Notes: generated from the sequence alone by a model not told the origin. A stretch of 24,924 bases of DNA from a bacterium (GCA_037131655.1 JBAXQP010000005.1:1-24924); one strand, 5' to 3'. Positions 14,418 through 23,018 are shown, counted from the first letter of the stretch. A program made the numbers and translations.

Positions 14418-15380
14418 TTATAATCCCATTATATTAACAAGGCGAATTTTGTCCGGATTGAGAAATTTTTCAGAAGCGAGTATGATGGGAATAGGATCGC
14501 TGACCAATTTTTCGGTCACGATGCCAGCCATCTCACCGCTGTGACCCGCTAATAAAAGTTCAGTTGCATGTGTTCCCAGCCGAGTGGCGAGAACCCTATC
14601 GAAGGAGGTTGGCGAACCGCCTCTTTGCATGTGTCCAACAACCAAATACTTCGCATCACTACCTGTTTGGCTTGAAATAGCTTCAGCAACATCAACCGCT
14701 CTGGCAGCGCCTTCTGCAACAATTACGATACTTGAACGCTTCCCGCGTTTCTTACCTTCTCGAAGTACCTCGCAGACTTGCTCCATTGAGAAGGGTATCT
14801 CAGGAACAATAACGACCTCAGCGCCTCCCGCAAGCGCCACTTCTAAAGCGATGAAACCTTTCGTTCGACCCATAACCTCGATGACGAAGATGCGGTCGTG
14901 GGAATATGCCGTATCACGAACCTTGTCTATAGCTTCGAGGGCAGTGTTGACAGAGGTATCGAAACCTATCGTACAATCCGTTCCTGCCAAATCATTATCG
15001 ATAGTTCCGGGCGCGCCCATAACGGGGATGCCGGTTTCCTTCATGAAAACCATTGCGCCTGTGAGTGAGCCGTCGCCTCCGATTACAACCAGTCCTTCAA
15101 CCCCAAGTGTACGAAGGGTTTCAGCCGCTTTTTGACGACCTTCTGGATTTCGAAAATCTTGGCTTCGAGCAGAACGGAGAATAGTCCCGCCGCGGTTTAT
15201 AATACCGCTGACTGTGGAGCTTTCCATTTCGATGTACTCGTTATCGATCATCCCCTGGTAGCCCGTGATGAACCCAACGACACTAACCCCTTGCGAGATA
15301 GCAGTGCGGACAACTGCGCGTACAGCCGCGTTCATTCCCGGTGCATCCCCACCACTTGTAATAACGCCAATTCGTTTCAT
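14418..15380 (-). CDS. pfkA: ATP-dependent 6-phosphofructokinase
   Basis: PfkA phosphorylates fructose-6-phosphate to fructose-1,6-bisphosphate, the committed step of glycolysis. The 320-aa length is the bacterial norm. Motifs are ITSGGDAPGMNAAVRAVVR (7-25), GGDGS (101-105) and PGTIDND (124-130) with catalytic Asp128. Gly104 and Gly125 at these sites are the residues that indicate ATP rather than pyrophosphate as donor (the PPi enzymes have GGDD and PKTIDND). Also present are EVMGRTKGFIAL and GHMQRGGSPTSFDRVLA. An AGGTG ribosome site precedes the ATG at 15380. A weak promoter-like TTGATC with a 17-base spacer and TAGCTT lies upstream on the minus strand. The MutL-like gene is 69 bases upstream on the same strand. 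Confidence 0.97.
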   Translation of the reverse strand: MKRIGVITSGGDAPGMNAAVRAVVRTAISQGVSVVGFITGYQGMIDNEYIEMESSTVSGIINRGGTILRSARSQDFRNPEGRQKAAETLRTLGVEGLVVIGGDGSLTGAMVFMKETGIPVMGAPGTIDNDLAGTDCTIGFDTSVNTALEAIDKVRDTAYSHDRIFVIEVMGRTKGFIALEVALAGGAEVVIVPEIPFSMEQVCEVLREGKKRGKRSSIVIVAEGAARAVDVAEAISSQTGSDAKYLVVGHMQRGGSPTSFDRVLATRLGTHATELLLAGHSGEMAGIVTEKLVSDPIPIILASEKFLNPDKIRLVNIMGL

Positions 15381-15449
15381 TTAAACACCTGTTCTTACGT
15401 AAGCTAACCCCCATGTAACACGGGATCAACTCCACAAATCATTATCGGT

Positions 15450-17258
15450 TTATGGTTCAGGAAGTCCGAATGCGTTTAGCCATTCACGGAGTTTTTTCAC
15501 TCTTAGAACGGCATCTGTTGGAAGCTGTAGAGGACGACCACGTGCATCGATGATTAAACCGGCAACTCCACCTTCGCATTCAACGGTAATCGGTTTACCC
15601 CGGCCTTCGCCCACATCGAACCCGCGGGAAGGTTTGATTTCAACCTGAACTTTTTCATGTTCGACAATCGGATAGACCTTAATTGACCCATAGGGAATGG
15701 TCTCCGTTTTGCCATTGAAAGTCAGTGTCACGCAAGGATCGCCCTCTTTAGCAGTACCGACAGGCGCAATACAGTGGCCAAGCTTAATCAAACAGTCACG
15801 ATCGAAAACTTGTGCAGCCGGTTCGGGGGCGATTGTCGATAAAATCCCTAACTGCGGCATCATGAAGATCGAGTCAACCGCCAGCATGGTAATCCCTTGA
15901 GGCTGGTACGCATCCATCATCATCAAAGCGCTCTGCTCACGGTGGGGAGCGTGGCTTAAGACGCCTCCTGAGCCGATAATCATGTTAAGCCCCATCATGT
16001 CAATTGTCGATTGGCCTGATTCTTCCTGGCTCAAAGCTTCGCCGATATCGCGCTGTTGTTGAACACCCTTTAGACCGCGCGCCAATTCCTTATGATGGGT
16101 GAAAGCCAATCGCAGAGCCTCGCGAGCCACCGCTTGTTCCAGCAGAAGGTCTTCATAGGTCTGCGGAATAGTTGTCGGGCGGATCATTTTATTACGCAAG
16201 CGATTGCGGACCTCGAATGTATCGATGGGCAAAGGTATCCAACGTTGGATCTTTTCAGCGCTCGCTTCCATTAAAACGTTACAAATCGAGTAGCTCAATC
16301 CCAAGTTTGCGCTGACAGTTCGAACCAACCTGCCATCAAAAACAGAAAATACGTCAGTAGTAGCCCCACCGATATCAACACCAAGCAGGGAGATACCGCG
16401 TTGTTTAGCGATGGATTCCATGATATGACCGACCGCATTTGGAGTGGCCATAACGCCGGCGCTTGTCCAACTCATCAGCTTGGCATAACCGGGGGCTTGC
16501 TGCATTACGTGCTGAAGGAAGGTCTCATGGATTTCATCACGAGCCGGCCCCAAATTCTCGCGGCTAAGTTCAGGTCTCAGGTTATCGGTTACACGGACAT
16601 CCGCCGTCTTATCCAAAATTCCCAGGACACTTTCGCGAGCATCCTTGTTGCCTGCAAAGATAACCGGCAGCTTCATATCGCCAAACCGGGGCTTGGGATC
16701 GGCAGCTAAAAGTGTCTCAGCCAAATCAATCAAGTGGGTGACCGTTCCCCCATCGGTTCCGCCCGACATTAGAACGATGTCAGGGCGAAGGTGGCGTAAA
16801 CGCTCAACGCGCTGATACTCTTTGCGACCATCATTAACTGCGATTGTGTCGATGACGATTGCGCCTGCCGTTAGCGCTGCGCGCTTAGCGCTTTCGGCGC
16901 TCATTTCATAAACAACGCCCATGACGCTCATCTGAAGGCCGCCGCCGGCGCTGCTGGTGCTCAAATAGAGGTCAACGCCTTCCGTATCACCATTGCGTGG
17001 GCAGATCACCTTTCCGGAATCATCCAACAGCTTTAATGGCCCTTGAGGTCGGACTTCGGGATTAGCGGATAATTCTTCCACCTCACGCACCGCATTAGAG
17101 ACCCCGATTGTTACATCTTCGAAGGGGGTTTCAACGGTTGTGGGCGCTTCACCACGAACGATTAAGCGGTATTCACCATCTCTCTTTTCAACTAAAATCG
17201 CTTTGGTAGTTGTACTACCACAGTCTGTAGCTAATATGGATCTAATTTCAGTCGCCAA
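15450..17258 (-). CDS. MutL/GlmL-type ASKHA protein (glutamate mutase-associated)
   Basis: The 602-aa product matches the MutL/GlmL family, actin-fold (ASKHA) ATP-binding proteins encoded near B12-dependent aminomutases and glutamate mutase and thought to help activate them. The phosphate-1 loop is TDCGSTTTK (11-19), the second half carries GVDIGGATTDVF (293-304), and SGGTDGG (165-171) and GSGGVLSHAPH further on are family-typical. A TTG start at 17258 is chosen because GGAGGG stands five bases upstream and the protein then begins just before the phosphate loop. A longer ATG frame from 17348 would add 30 poorly conserved residues. No mutE, mutS, oraS, oraE or other B12 enzyme gene is in the window. 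Co-location with pfkA suggests co-transcription, but no pathway link is evident. Confidence 0.88.
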   Translation of the reverse strand: MATEIRSILATDCGSTTTKAILVEKRDGEYRLIVRGEAPTTVETPFEDVTIGVSNAVREVEELSANPEVRPQGPLKLLDDSGKVICPRNGDTEGVDLYLSTSSAGGGLQMSVMGVVYEMSAESAKRAALTAGAIVIDTIAVNDGRKEYQRVERLRHLRPDIVLMSGGTDGGTVTHLIDLAETLLAADPKPRFGDMKLPVIFAGNKDARESVLGILDKTADVRVTDNLRPELSRENLGPARDEIHETFLQHVMQQAPGYAKLMSWTSAGVMATPNAVGHIMESIAKQRGISLLGVDIGGATTDVFSVFDGRLVRTVSANLGLSYSICNVLMEASAEKIQRWIPLPIDTFEVRNRLRNKMIRPTTIPQTYEDLLLEQAVAREALRLAFTHHKELARGLKGVQQQRDIGEALSQEESGQSTIDMMGLNMIIGSGGVLSHAPHREQSALMMMDAYQPQGITMLAVDSIFMMPQLGILSTIAPEPAAQVFDRDCLIKLGHCIAPVGTAKEGDPCVTLTFNGKTETIPYGSIKVYPIVEHEKVQVEIKPSRGFDVGEGRGKPITVECEGGVAGLIIDARGRPLQLPTDAVLRVKKLREWLNAFGLPEP

Positions 17259-17372
17259 GGCGTCCCTCCAACTGCTGGATATTATTCGTCTTATATACGA
17301 TTTTAGCACCGACGAACGCCCATGCACAAGGTAAGAAACAAATGGCACGAAGCCCTATCAAGAAAAACCCAA

Positions 17373-17457
17373 ACACCCCCACGGGGTGTCATTCAGAACG
17401 AAGTGTGGAATCTGTTTGAATAGGCGAGGGATCACAAACAGCTAAGCCAGGAGGAAT
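17373..17457. repeat. Dispersed-repeat-like sequence in the pgk leader (TGTCATTC...GAATCT type)
   Basis: A 7-bp hairpin (ACACCCC at 17373-17379, GGGGTGT at 17383-17389) is followed by TCATTCAGAACGAAG, then GGAATCT. This closely resembles an intergenic repeat known from many unrelated genomes (GTCATTCTGAGCGAAGC.., then GAATCT). That match is from memory. The right boundary is uncertain. No transposase or ORF is associated. Confidence 0.55.
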
Positions 17458-17470
17458 ATGACTTTCGCCT
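17412..17470 (+). promoter_or_regulatory. Possible H-type pseudoknot in the pgk 5' leader
   Basis: CTGTTTG (17412-17418) pairs with CAAACAG (17435-17441), enclosing a 16-base loop. Within that loop AGGCGA (17422-17427) is complementary to TCGCCT (17465-17470) downstream, which is the topology of an H-type pseudoknot. AGGAGG at 17449-17454 followed by an ATG at 17458 lies between the two pairings. No known riboswitch class matches by eye, and the pairing could be a property of the repeat rather than a regulator. Confidence 0.35.
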
Positions 17471-17534
17471 CACCCCCAAAGCTCGCTTGAGGTAACATTA
17501 TGGGGTGTAAATTGAGCGATTTAAGGAGTGGAAA

Positions 17535-18704
17535 ATGAGTAAGAAAACAGTTCGCGATATACCTGTAACCGATAAAAAAGTGTTGGTTCGAGTTGATTTT
17601 AACGTGCCGATGAAAGGCAAGGAAATCACAGATGACCGACGAATTCGCATGGCTTTACCGACTATCGAATTTCTTATCGCAAAAAACGCTAAAGTGATCC
17701 TCATGTCTCACCTCGGCCGTCCTGATGGAGTTAAAAATCCTGACTTATCACTGACTCCCGTCTCTAAAAGGCTAAGCGAGCTTTTGGGTAAGGACGTTAA
17801 GCAGCTTTCAGATGTGATTGGTCCAGAGGTCGAAAAGGCTGTTCAGGAGATTAAACAGGGTGATGTGGTTCTACTCGAAAACGTGCGATTTTATCCGGAA
17901 GAAGAAGACAACGATCCTGTCTTTGCCGCTAAATTAGCAAGTTTGGGTGAGGTCTTCATTAATGACGCATTCGGCTCAGCGCATCGAGCACATGCATCAA
18001 CCGAGGGAGTAGCTCACGACCTTCCTTCAGCCGCTGGCTTTTTGATGGAGAAAGAGCTTGAATTCCTTGGTAAAGCCCTGACGAATCCGGCAAGACCGTT
18101 TGTTTCAATTTTGGGCGGAGCAAAGGTCGCCGATAAGATTCCTGTTATCGAGAACCTTTTGCCTAAAGTCGATAAGCTCATCATCGGCGGCGGAATGGCA
18201 TTTACTTTCCTCAAAGCCAAAGGTTATGAGATTGGAAAATCTCTTCTCGACGAGAAGAGCCTCGAGCTTTGCATGGATATTCTCAATCGAGCGGGCGATA
18301 AGATTGCCTTGCCGGTTGATACTCTGATTACCGATGAGTTGTCGGATACCGCAAAAACTGAAGTTGTCATTGCTAATGCAATCCCAGCCGATAAGATGGG
18401 GGCGGACATCGGCCCAGAAACGCGAAAGTTATTTACAGAGATCATCAAGTCGGCTAAGACAGTCGTTTGGAATGGCCCGATGGGTGTCTTCGAGATGACT
18501 CCCTTTGCTGAAGGCACCAGATGTATAGCTGAAGCGATGGCAGAAGCTGATGCCATAACCATTGTTGGCGGCGGCGACAGTGCGGCGGCAGTTGAACAGA
18601 TGGGTTTTGCCGACAAGATGAGCCATATCTCCACAGGCGGAGGCGCTTCACTGGAATTCCTGGCTGGCGATGTCCTTCCTGGAGTAGCGGTCTTACAAGA
18701 TTAA
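17535..18704 (+). CDS. pgk: Phosphoglycerate kinase
   Basis: Pgk transfers the acyl phosphate of 1,3-bisphosphoglycerate to ADP, the first ATP-yielding step of glycolysis. The 389-aa protein has normal length and all family landmarks: RVDFNVPM (19-26), SHLGRPDG (58-65), NDAFGSAHRAHAST, GGAKVADKIPVIENLL (substrate and hinge region), VWNGPMGVFEMTPFAEGT and the nucleotide-binding GGGDSAAAVEQ with HISTGGGASLEFL near the end. AAGGAG at 17523-17528 is ideally spaced from the ATG. It stands alone between a structured leader and a strong hairpin, without gap or tpiA, which often accompany it. It is divergent from the MutL-pfkA operon. Confidence 0.98.
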   Translation: MSKKTVRDIPVTDKKVLVRVDFNVPMKGKEITDDRRIRMALPTIEFLIAKNAKVILMSHLGRPDGVKNPDLSLTPVSKRLSELLGKDVKQLSDVIGPEVEKAVQEIKQGDVVLLENVRFYPEEEDNDPVFAAKLASLGEVFINDAFGSAHRAHASTEGVAHDLPSAAGFLMEKELEFLGKALTNPARPFVSILGGAKVADKIPVIENLLPKVDKLIIGGGMAFTFLKAKGYEIGKSLLDEKSLELCMDILNRAGDKIALPVDTLITDELSDTAKTEVVIANAIPADKMGADIGPETRKLFTEIIKSAKTVVWNGPMGVFEMTPFAEGTRCIAEAMAEADAITIVGGGDSAAAVEQMGFADKMSHISTGGGASLEFLAGDVLPGVAVLQD

Positions 18705-18752
18705 AACGAAATACTTCACCTTCGTAAGACCATAAGGGGTTGAGTTATTCGT

Positions 18753-18789
18753 ATAAAGGGTAAGCGAGATTTACTCGCTTACCCTTTAT
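18753..18789 (+). terminator. Perfect 16-bp hairpin downstream of pgk
   Basis: The arms ATAAAGGGTAAGCGAG (18753-18768) and CTCGCTTACCCTTTAT (18774-18789) are exact complements around a 5-base loop ATTTA. It lies 48 bases after the pgk stop and before the PBP promoter. There is no T-run after the stem, so it may act as a factor-assisted terminator or 3'-end stabiliser rather than a classic intrinsic terminator. Confidence 0.65.
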
Positions 18790-18854
18790 CAATCAGAAAA
18801 TAAAGCGTTAGGGGGTCAAAAGTCCCGTTTAGGCTATCTAACTATGGGGTTTTG

Positions 18855-18883
18855 TTGACTAATCGTCGGGCTGAAGACATAAT
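18855..18883 (+). promoter_or_regulatory. Sigma-70-type promoter for the PBP operon
   Basis: TTGACT (18855-18860) and CATAAT (18878-18883) are separated by exactly 17 bases and match the consensus at five of six positions each. Transcription would start near 18890. That leaves almost no leader if translation begins at 18893, or about 35 bases if it begins at the ATG at 18926. Confidence 0.65.
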
Positions 18884-18892
18884 AAGAGAAGT

Positions 18893-21244
18893 ATGCGAAC
18901 GCAGTCGATTAAAAATCGGAGCACGATGGGACCACGATACGCTCGGAGAAAGATCATCCGGAAGCGAAAGAAGTGGCGTCTTGCTTTTATGGCCGTATCG
19001 AGCGTTATGTTGCTCTTCGTTGCTATCGGCTTCCTATACCTCGGCGTTGCTTATATTACTGAAGGCAGATTTGTCGACGAGTTCATTTCACTTACTGATA
19101 CTCTTCCCAATACTAAGCCAACTCAGATTGTATCTGCAGATGGCGTTGTGCTTGCCCAGCTTTCGACAGATCGCCGCGAACCGGTGAAATTCAGCGAAGT
19201 CCCTGAGTACATCAAAAACGCGACTATCTCTGCCGAAGACCACAGCTTTTGGACACATCCAGGGATCGATATGCGCGGCATTGCCCGAGCAATGTTAGCC
19301 AACCTCAAACATCAGTCAGTCGAACAGGGCGCAAGCACTATCACTCAGCAGCTAGCTCGTAACGCTTTTCTTAATCAAGAACGAACTTTCAACCGTAAAA
19401 TCCGCGAAGTGATGATTGCCGTTCATCTCGAAAAGAAGTTGAGCAAAGAACGGATAATGGAGCTATATCTCAGTAGGGTTTATTACGGAGCGCGTGCCTA
19501 TGGGATCAAGGCAGGGGCGCATGTTTATTTCGGGAAAGAACTAAAAGACCTCACTTTGGCGGAAGCGGCGCTTCTTTCCGGTCTCCCACAACGTCCGTCT
19601 GTTTTTGCTCCTAAGCAAGGCCGCGATAATAGCCGAGCAAAAGTTCGCCGCAACAGCGTCCTGCAGAGTATGCTCCAGTTGGGATACATTAATCAGCAGC
19701 AATATGAAAAAGCAAAAATGGAACCGATCCGGATCATTGCTCGCACCAGAAATTACAGTCAACACCTCGCCCCATATTTTGTTAGCTATATCCTGCAGCA
19801 ACTTAAAGAACAGTACCAACTCGATTTCCAAGAAATGGACGGCTGGACAATCCATACAACCCTGCGCTACGACTTCCAAGTCGAGGCAGAAAATGCTCTT
19901 CATGCAACATTAAGAGGGCGCAGATTTCCAAATGAAGGCGCAGTGGTGCTGATTGATACCGATGGTCGAATATTGGCGATGGTAGGAGGCTCTGATTTCA
20001 AGCGTAGAGAGTTCAACACCATTGCAGATGGGCACAGACAACCAGGCTCTTCCTTCAAACCTATCGTCTACTCAACCGCCTTTGAAGAAGAAGCGCTATC
20101 TCCGGGATCGTCTTTAGCCAACCGTACCATGAGATATCCAAACGGAAAAACAGTAGGCGCTAATGACCATTTTCCCGAAAGCGTCTCAGCAGAAACGGCG
20201 TTAGTGTATTCGATTAATATTCCTGCTATCCATGCCCTGGAGGCAGCTGGGATAAGCAGAGTTATTTACTACGCGCAAAACCGATTTGGGTTTAATACTA
20301 AGAATTTCAACCCGGGGCTTGCTTTGGCTCTAGGTTCTAGTGAAGTCAGCCCCCTTGAAATGGCACAGGCCTATTCGGTTTTTGCCAATGATGGAACACG
20401 CGTAACCCCATACGGTTTAGCCAGCTTGAAAGGGCCGGACGGGGTTGTTAATCGTACTTTCGAACCCATTATCTATCCTGGAATGCTATCGAGCCGCACC
20501 ATAGACACAATGAATAGTCTCCTTCGCCAAGTTGTCCAGCGCGGAACGGCTGCTGGAGCATCGGGCATTCATAGTGTAATGAATGCTCACGGAAAGACCG
20601 GCACTACCGATGAAAATAGGGATGCTTGGTTCTGTGGTTATACCGATAAGTATGTGGGAATTGTTTGGGTCGCTTACGTAACCTATAATAAAAATCCGAA
20701 ACATCCCGTAAGCTACAATCAGATGCCTGGCGTCTTTGGGGGTAATACGGCTGCCGTCATCTGGGCGAAGATGTTGAATTCTGTTCAAGCAATCGATAAA
20801 CGTAAAACACAGGCTTCTGAAGCTGCTTCCATGATCACTTTGCGTATCTGCAGCGATAGTGGACTTCTCGCCAATTCGAGCTGTCCTAACACCAGCTTAC
20901 GAAAGTTCATTCGCAATGCCGTCCCACGGGTACGCTGCAATCTCCATTCAGCAGCATCTAACCCACAGGGTGCCTCAACACCTAATGTGTCCAACATGAC
21001 TGCTGGCGAGAATGGACAGCCAATTGAAAATCCAGTTGTGTTGCCTCCTCCTCCCAGCTACACTCCGCCAAGCAATACTGGACCGCCTCCTTCAAGTACT
21101 ACTGACATGGTGACCGTTACCGTTTGTGCTGACACAGGGCTTCGGGCTAATCCATATTGCCCTGAAAAAGTTCAAATGACATTCAAGCGAGGCGAAGATC
21201 CCAAGCGTTTCTGTCGTCGTCATCGCGAAGGGAGCACGTACTGA
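18893..21244 (+). CDS. Bifunctional class A penicillin-binding protein (PBP1A type) with two C-terminal Cys3His modules
   Basis: The protein polymerises glycan strands from lipid II and cross-links the peptides outside the membrane. Order of parts in 783 aa: basic cytoplasmic start, membrane anchor (30-55), and a GT51 glycosyltransferase with SAEDHSFWTHPGID (113-126, catalytic Glu115), GASTITQQLARN (146-157) and KIREVMIAVHLEKKLSK. A transpeptidase follows with SSFK (386-389, nucleophile Ser386), SIN (440-442) and KTG (568-570). The tail has two short modules, each C-x10-C-x17-C-x2-H (C653/C664/C682/H685 and C745/C756/C774/H777), separated by a Pro-rich linker. A second start ATG at 18926 has GGAG close by and agrees better with the promoter, and it would remove 11 residues. 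PBP2 follows after one base. Confidence 0.95.
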   Translation: MRTQSIKNRSTMGPRYARRKIIRKRKKWRLAFMAVSSVMLLFVAIGFLYLGVAYITEGRFVDEFISLTDTLPNTKPTQIVSADGVVLAQLSTDRREPVKFSEVPEYIKNATISAEDHSFWTHPGIDMRGIARAMLANLKHQSVEQGASTITQQLARNAFLNQERTFNRKIREVMIAVHLEKKLSKERIMELYLSRVYYGARAYGIKAGAHVYFGKELKDLTLAEAALLSGLPQRPSVFAPKQGRDNSRAKVRRNSVLQSMLQLGYINQQQYEKAKMEPIRIIARTRNYSQHLAPYFVSYILQQLKEQYQLDFQEMDGWTIHTTLRYDFQVEAENALHATLRGRRFPNEGAVVLIDTDGRILAMVGGSDFKRREFNTIADGHRQPGSSFKPIVYSTAFEEEALSPGSSLANRTMRYPNGKTVGANDHFPESVSAETALVYSINIPAIHALEAAGISRVIYYAQNRFGFNTKNFNPGLALALGSSEVSPLEMAQAYSVFANDGTRVTPYGLASLKGPDGVVNRTFEPIIYPGMLSSRTIDTMNSLLRQVVQRGTAAGASGIHSVMNAHGKTGTTDENRDAWFCGYTDKYVGIVWVAYVTYNKNPKHPVSYNQMPGVFGGNTAAVIWAKMLNSVQAIDKRKTQASEAASMITLRICSDSGLLANSSCPNTSLRKFIRNAVPRVRCNLHSAASNPQGASTPNVSNMTAGENGQPIENPVVLPPPPSYTPPSNTGPPPSSTTDMVTVTVCADTGLRANPYCPEKVQMTFKRGEDPKRFCRRHREGSTY

Positions 21245-21245
21245 A

Positions 21246-23018
21246 ATGTGGCTTGACCTCCCTCAGAAACCTGAGATTCCGCCTCGAGTCCGAGCCTTAA
21301 GTATCATCGTCGGAACGCTTCTTTTTTGCTTATTAGGGAGGCTTTGGTATTTACAGGTGGCTCTGGGACAAGATTTGTTCCTTCAGTCGAAAAATAATAC
21401 GGTTCGAACTGATCGGCAAGCGCCCCCGCGAGGGCTGATTACGGATCGGGTTGGTCGTCCAATAGCTACTGTAGAGCTACAAGAGGTGGTTTTCCTTTCA
21501 CCCTTCGATGCGAAATCCCATCCCGAAACAGTGGCACAAGTAGCGCACATCTTGGGGCAATCACCGCAGGATATCCAAGACGTACTTAATGCAAGCCAGG
21601 TAGGTCTATATAAGCCGGTTCCTATCTGTGTGGGTCTAACTCGTCATCAACTTACGCATCTTCTGGAAAACCAAAATTCGCTACCCGGCATCACAATTAG
21701 CCAGCAACCAATTAGAAAGTATATTCAAGGTCGCTTATGGGCGCACCTTGTTGGCTATGTTGGTCCGATTAATCAAAAGGAATTGAAAGATTCAGTCTCA
21801 CATGAATACTCGCCGAGGGATTTTGTCGGCAAGCTTGGAGTGGAAGGAGCTCAAGAAGAGTATTTACGGGGAGAGGCAGGCGGCGAAAGGTATGAGGTCG
21901 ATGCGCGTGGTCGGCGGTTACGCTTTCTCGGCCCGAGCGATCCTGTGCCAGGGGAGCAGTTGATCTTAACGGCTGATACGAATTTACAGCAGGCAGCTCT
22001 CAAAGCTTTGGCCGGTCGTAAAGGCGCGGTTGTTGCTATAGTGCCACACACCGGCGAGGTATTGACTTTAGTCAGCAGTCCATCATTCGACCCTAATGTG
22101 TTCACGCGCAAGCTTTCCAGCAAAACTTGGGGCGCTTTGAATAATAATCCCGAACTACCACTTCACAATCGAGCGATTGCAACAGCCTTCGCACCCGGCT
22201 CGATATTCAAGATGGTCACTGCTGCAGCAGGTCTGAAAGCCGGAACACTTTCTCTCTCGACTACTGCCTATTGTCCAGGTTATATTATGTTAGGTCGCTG
22301 GCGATTTCGATGTCATACAACTCATGGCCCTATTGATTTCATCGGCTCTATTTCTAAGTCATGTGACGTGTTTTTCTACCATGCCGGATTAAAGATGGGG
22401 CCACAGATACTAGCCGATACCGCAAGAGAATGTGGGCTTGGAAGTCAAACAGGGATTGACCTATGGAGCGCTTTGAACGGAAAAGTGCCTAATGAGTTGC
22501 GCGGAAACGTGCCTGATCCGGCTTGGAAAGAACTTAAAATGCACGATAAGTGGCGCGGTGGTGACACTGTCAATATGAGTATTGGACAAGGCTTTCTTAC
22601 TACCACCCCAATTCAAATGGCTTGCGTAGCTTCTATGATCGCCAATCGAGGCGAAATATTTAAGCCCCAAACAGTGCAGCGAAGAAAAATCGGGAAGAAT
22701 ATCACCTATCAATTCAAGCCTGAGCTGAAATACCAGATCAACTTGCCCCCTGAATACTGGAGCGCGATCATTCAGGGGATGTCCGATGCAACCACCTCGG
22801 GAACGGCGGTCAGCGTTGCAATCCCAGGAGTAAATATCGCCTCAAAGACCGGTTCAGCCGAAGAAGGTCGTGGTCGCACCCATGCCTGGTATGTCGGTTT
22901 TGCGCCTGTCGAGAACCCGCAGATTGCTCTCTGTGTGTTTGTCGAACGCGGCGGACACGGCGGCGCCGCAGCAGCTCCGGTAGCCAAAGAAGTCTTCAAA
23001 GCTTTCTTCCACAAGTAA
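21246..23018 (+). CDS. mrdA: Class B penicillin-binding protein 2 (elongation transpeptidase)
   Basis: This monofunctional DD-transpeptidase cross-links peptidoglycan, normally with RodA in cell elongation. The 590-aa protein has an N-terminal anchor (17-38), the dimerisation domain with APPRGLITDRVGRPIA (59-74) and VGKLGVEGAQEEYLRG (194-209), and the transpeptidase motifs SIFK (319-322), SCD (372-374) and KTG (534-536). The ending ALCVFVERGGHGGAAAAPVAKEVF is typical of PBP2 (MrdA) rather than of the divisome PBP3. The gene starts one base after the class A PBP stop, so the two are translationally coupled. No rodA, mreB, mreC or mreD is visible, which makes the rod-complex assignment an inference from sequence type. 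Confidence 0.92.
   Translation: MWLDLPQKPEIPPRVRALSIIVGTLLFCLLGRLWYLQVALGQDLFLQSKNNTVRTDRQAPPRGLITDRVGRPIATVELQEVVFLSPFDAKSHPETVAQVAHILGQSPQDIQDVLNASQVGLYKPVPICVGLTRHQLTHLLENQNSLPGITISQQPIRKYIQGRLWAHLVGYVGPINQKELKDSVSHEYSPRDFVGKLGVEGAQEEYLRGEAGGERYEVDARGRRLRFLGPSDPVPGEQLILTADTNLQQAALKALAGRKGAVVAIVPHTGEVLTLVSSPSFDPNVFTRKLSSKTWGALNNNPELPLHNRAIATAFAPGSIFKMVTAAAGLKAGTLSLSTTAYCPGYIMLGRWRFRCHTTHGPIDFIGSISKSCDVFFYHAGLKMGPQILADTARECGLGSQTGIDLWSALNGKVPNELRGNVPDPAWKELKMHDKWRGGDTVNMSIGQGFLTTTPIQMACVASMIANRGEIFKPQTVQRRKIGKNITYQFKPELKYQINLPPEYWSAIIQGMSDATTSGTAVSVAIPGVNIASKTGSAEEGRGRTHAWYVGFAPVENPQIALCVFVERGGHGGAAAAPVAKEVFKAFFHK

Noticed and set aside
14584..15135. Long plus-strand open frame of 183 codons opposite pfkA
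   Set aside because: It is the antisense shadow of the strongly conserved pfkA. The translation is Ser/Thr/Pro-rich with no domain, and no ribosome site fits.
18852..19187. 111-codon frame starting before the class A PBP gene
   Set aside because: It overlaps the promoter and the PBP N-terminus in another phase and shows no recognisable domain. The PBP frame is certain.
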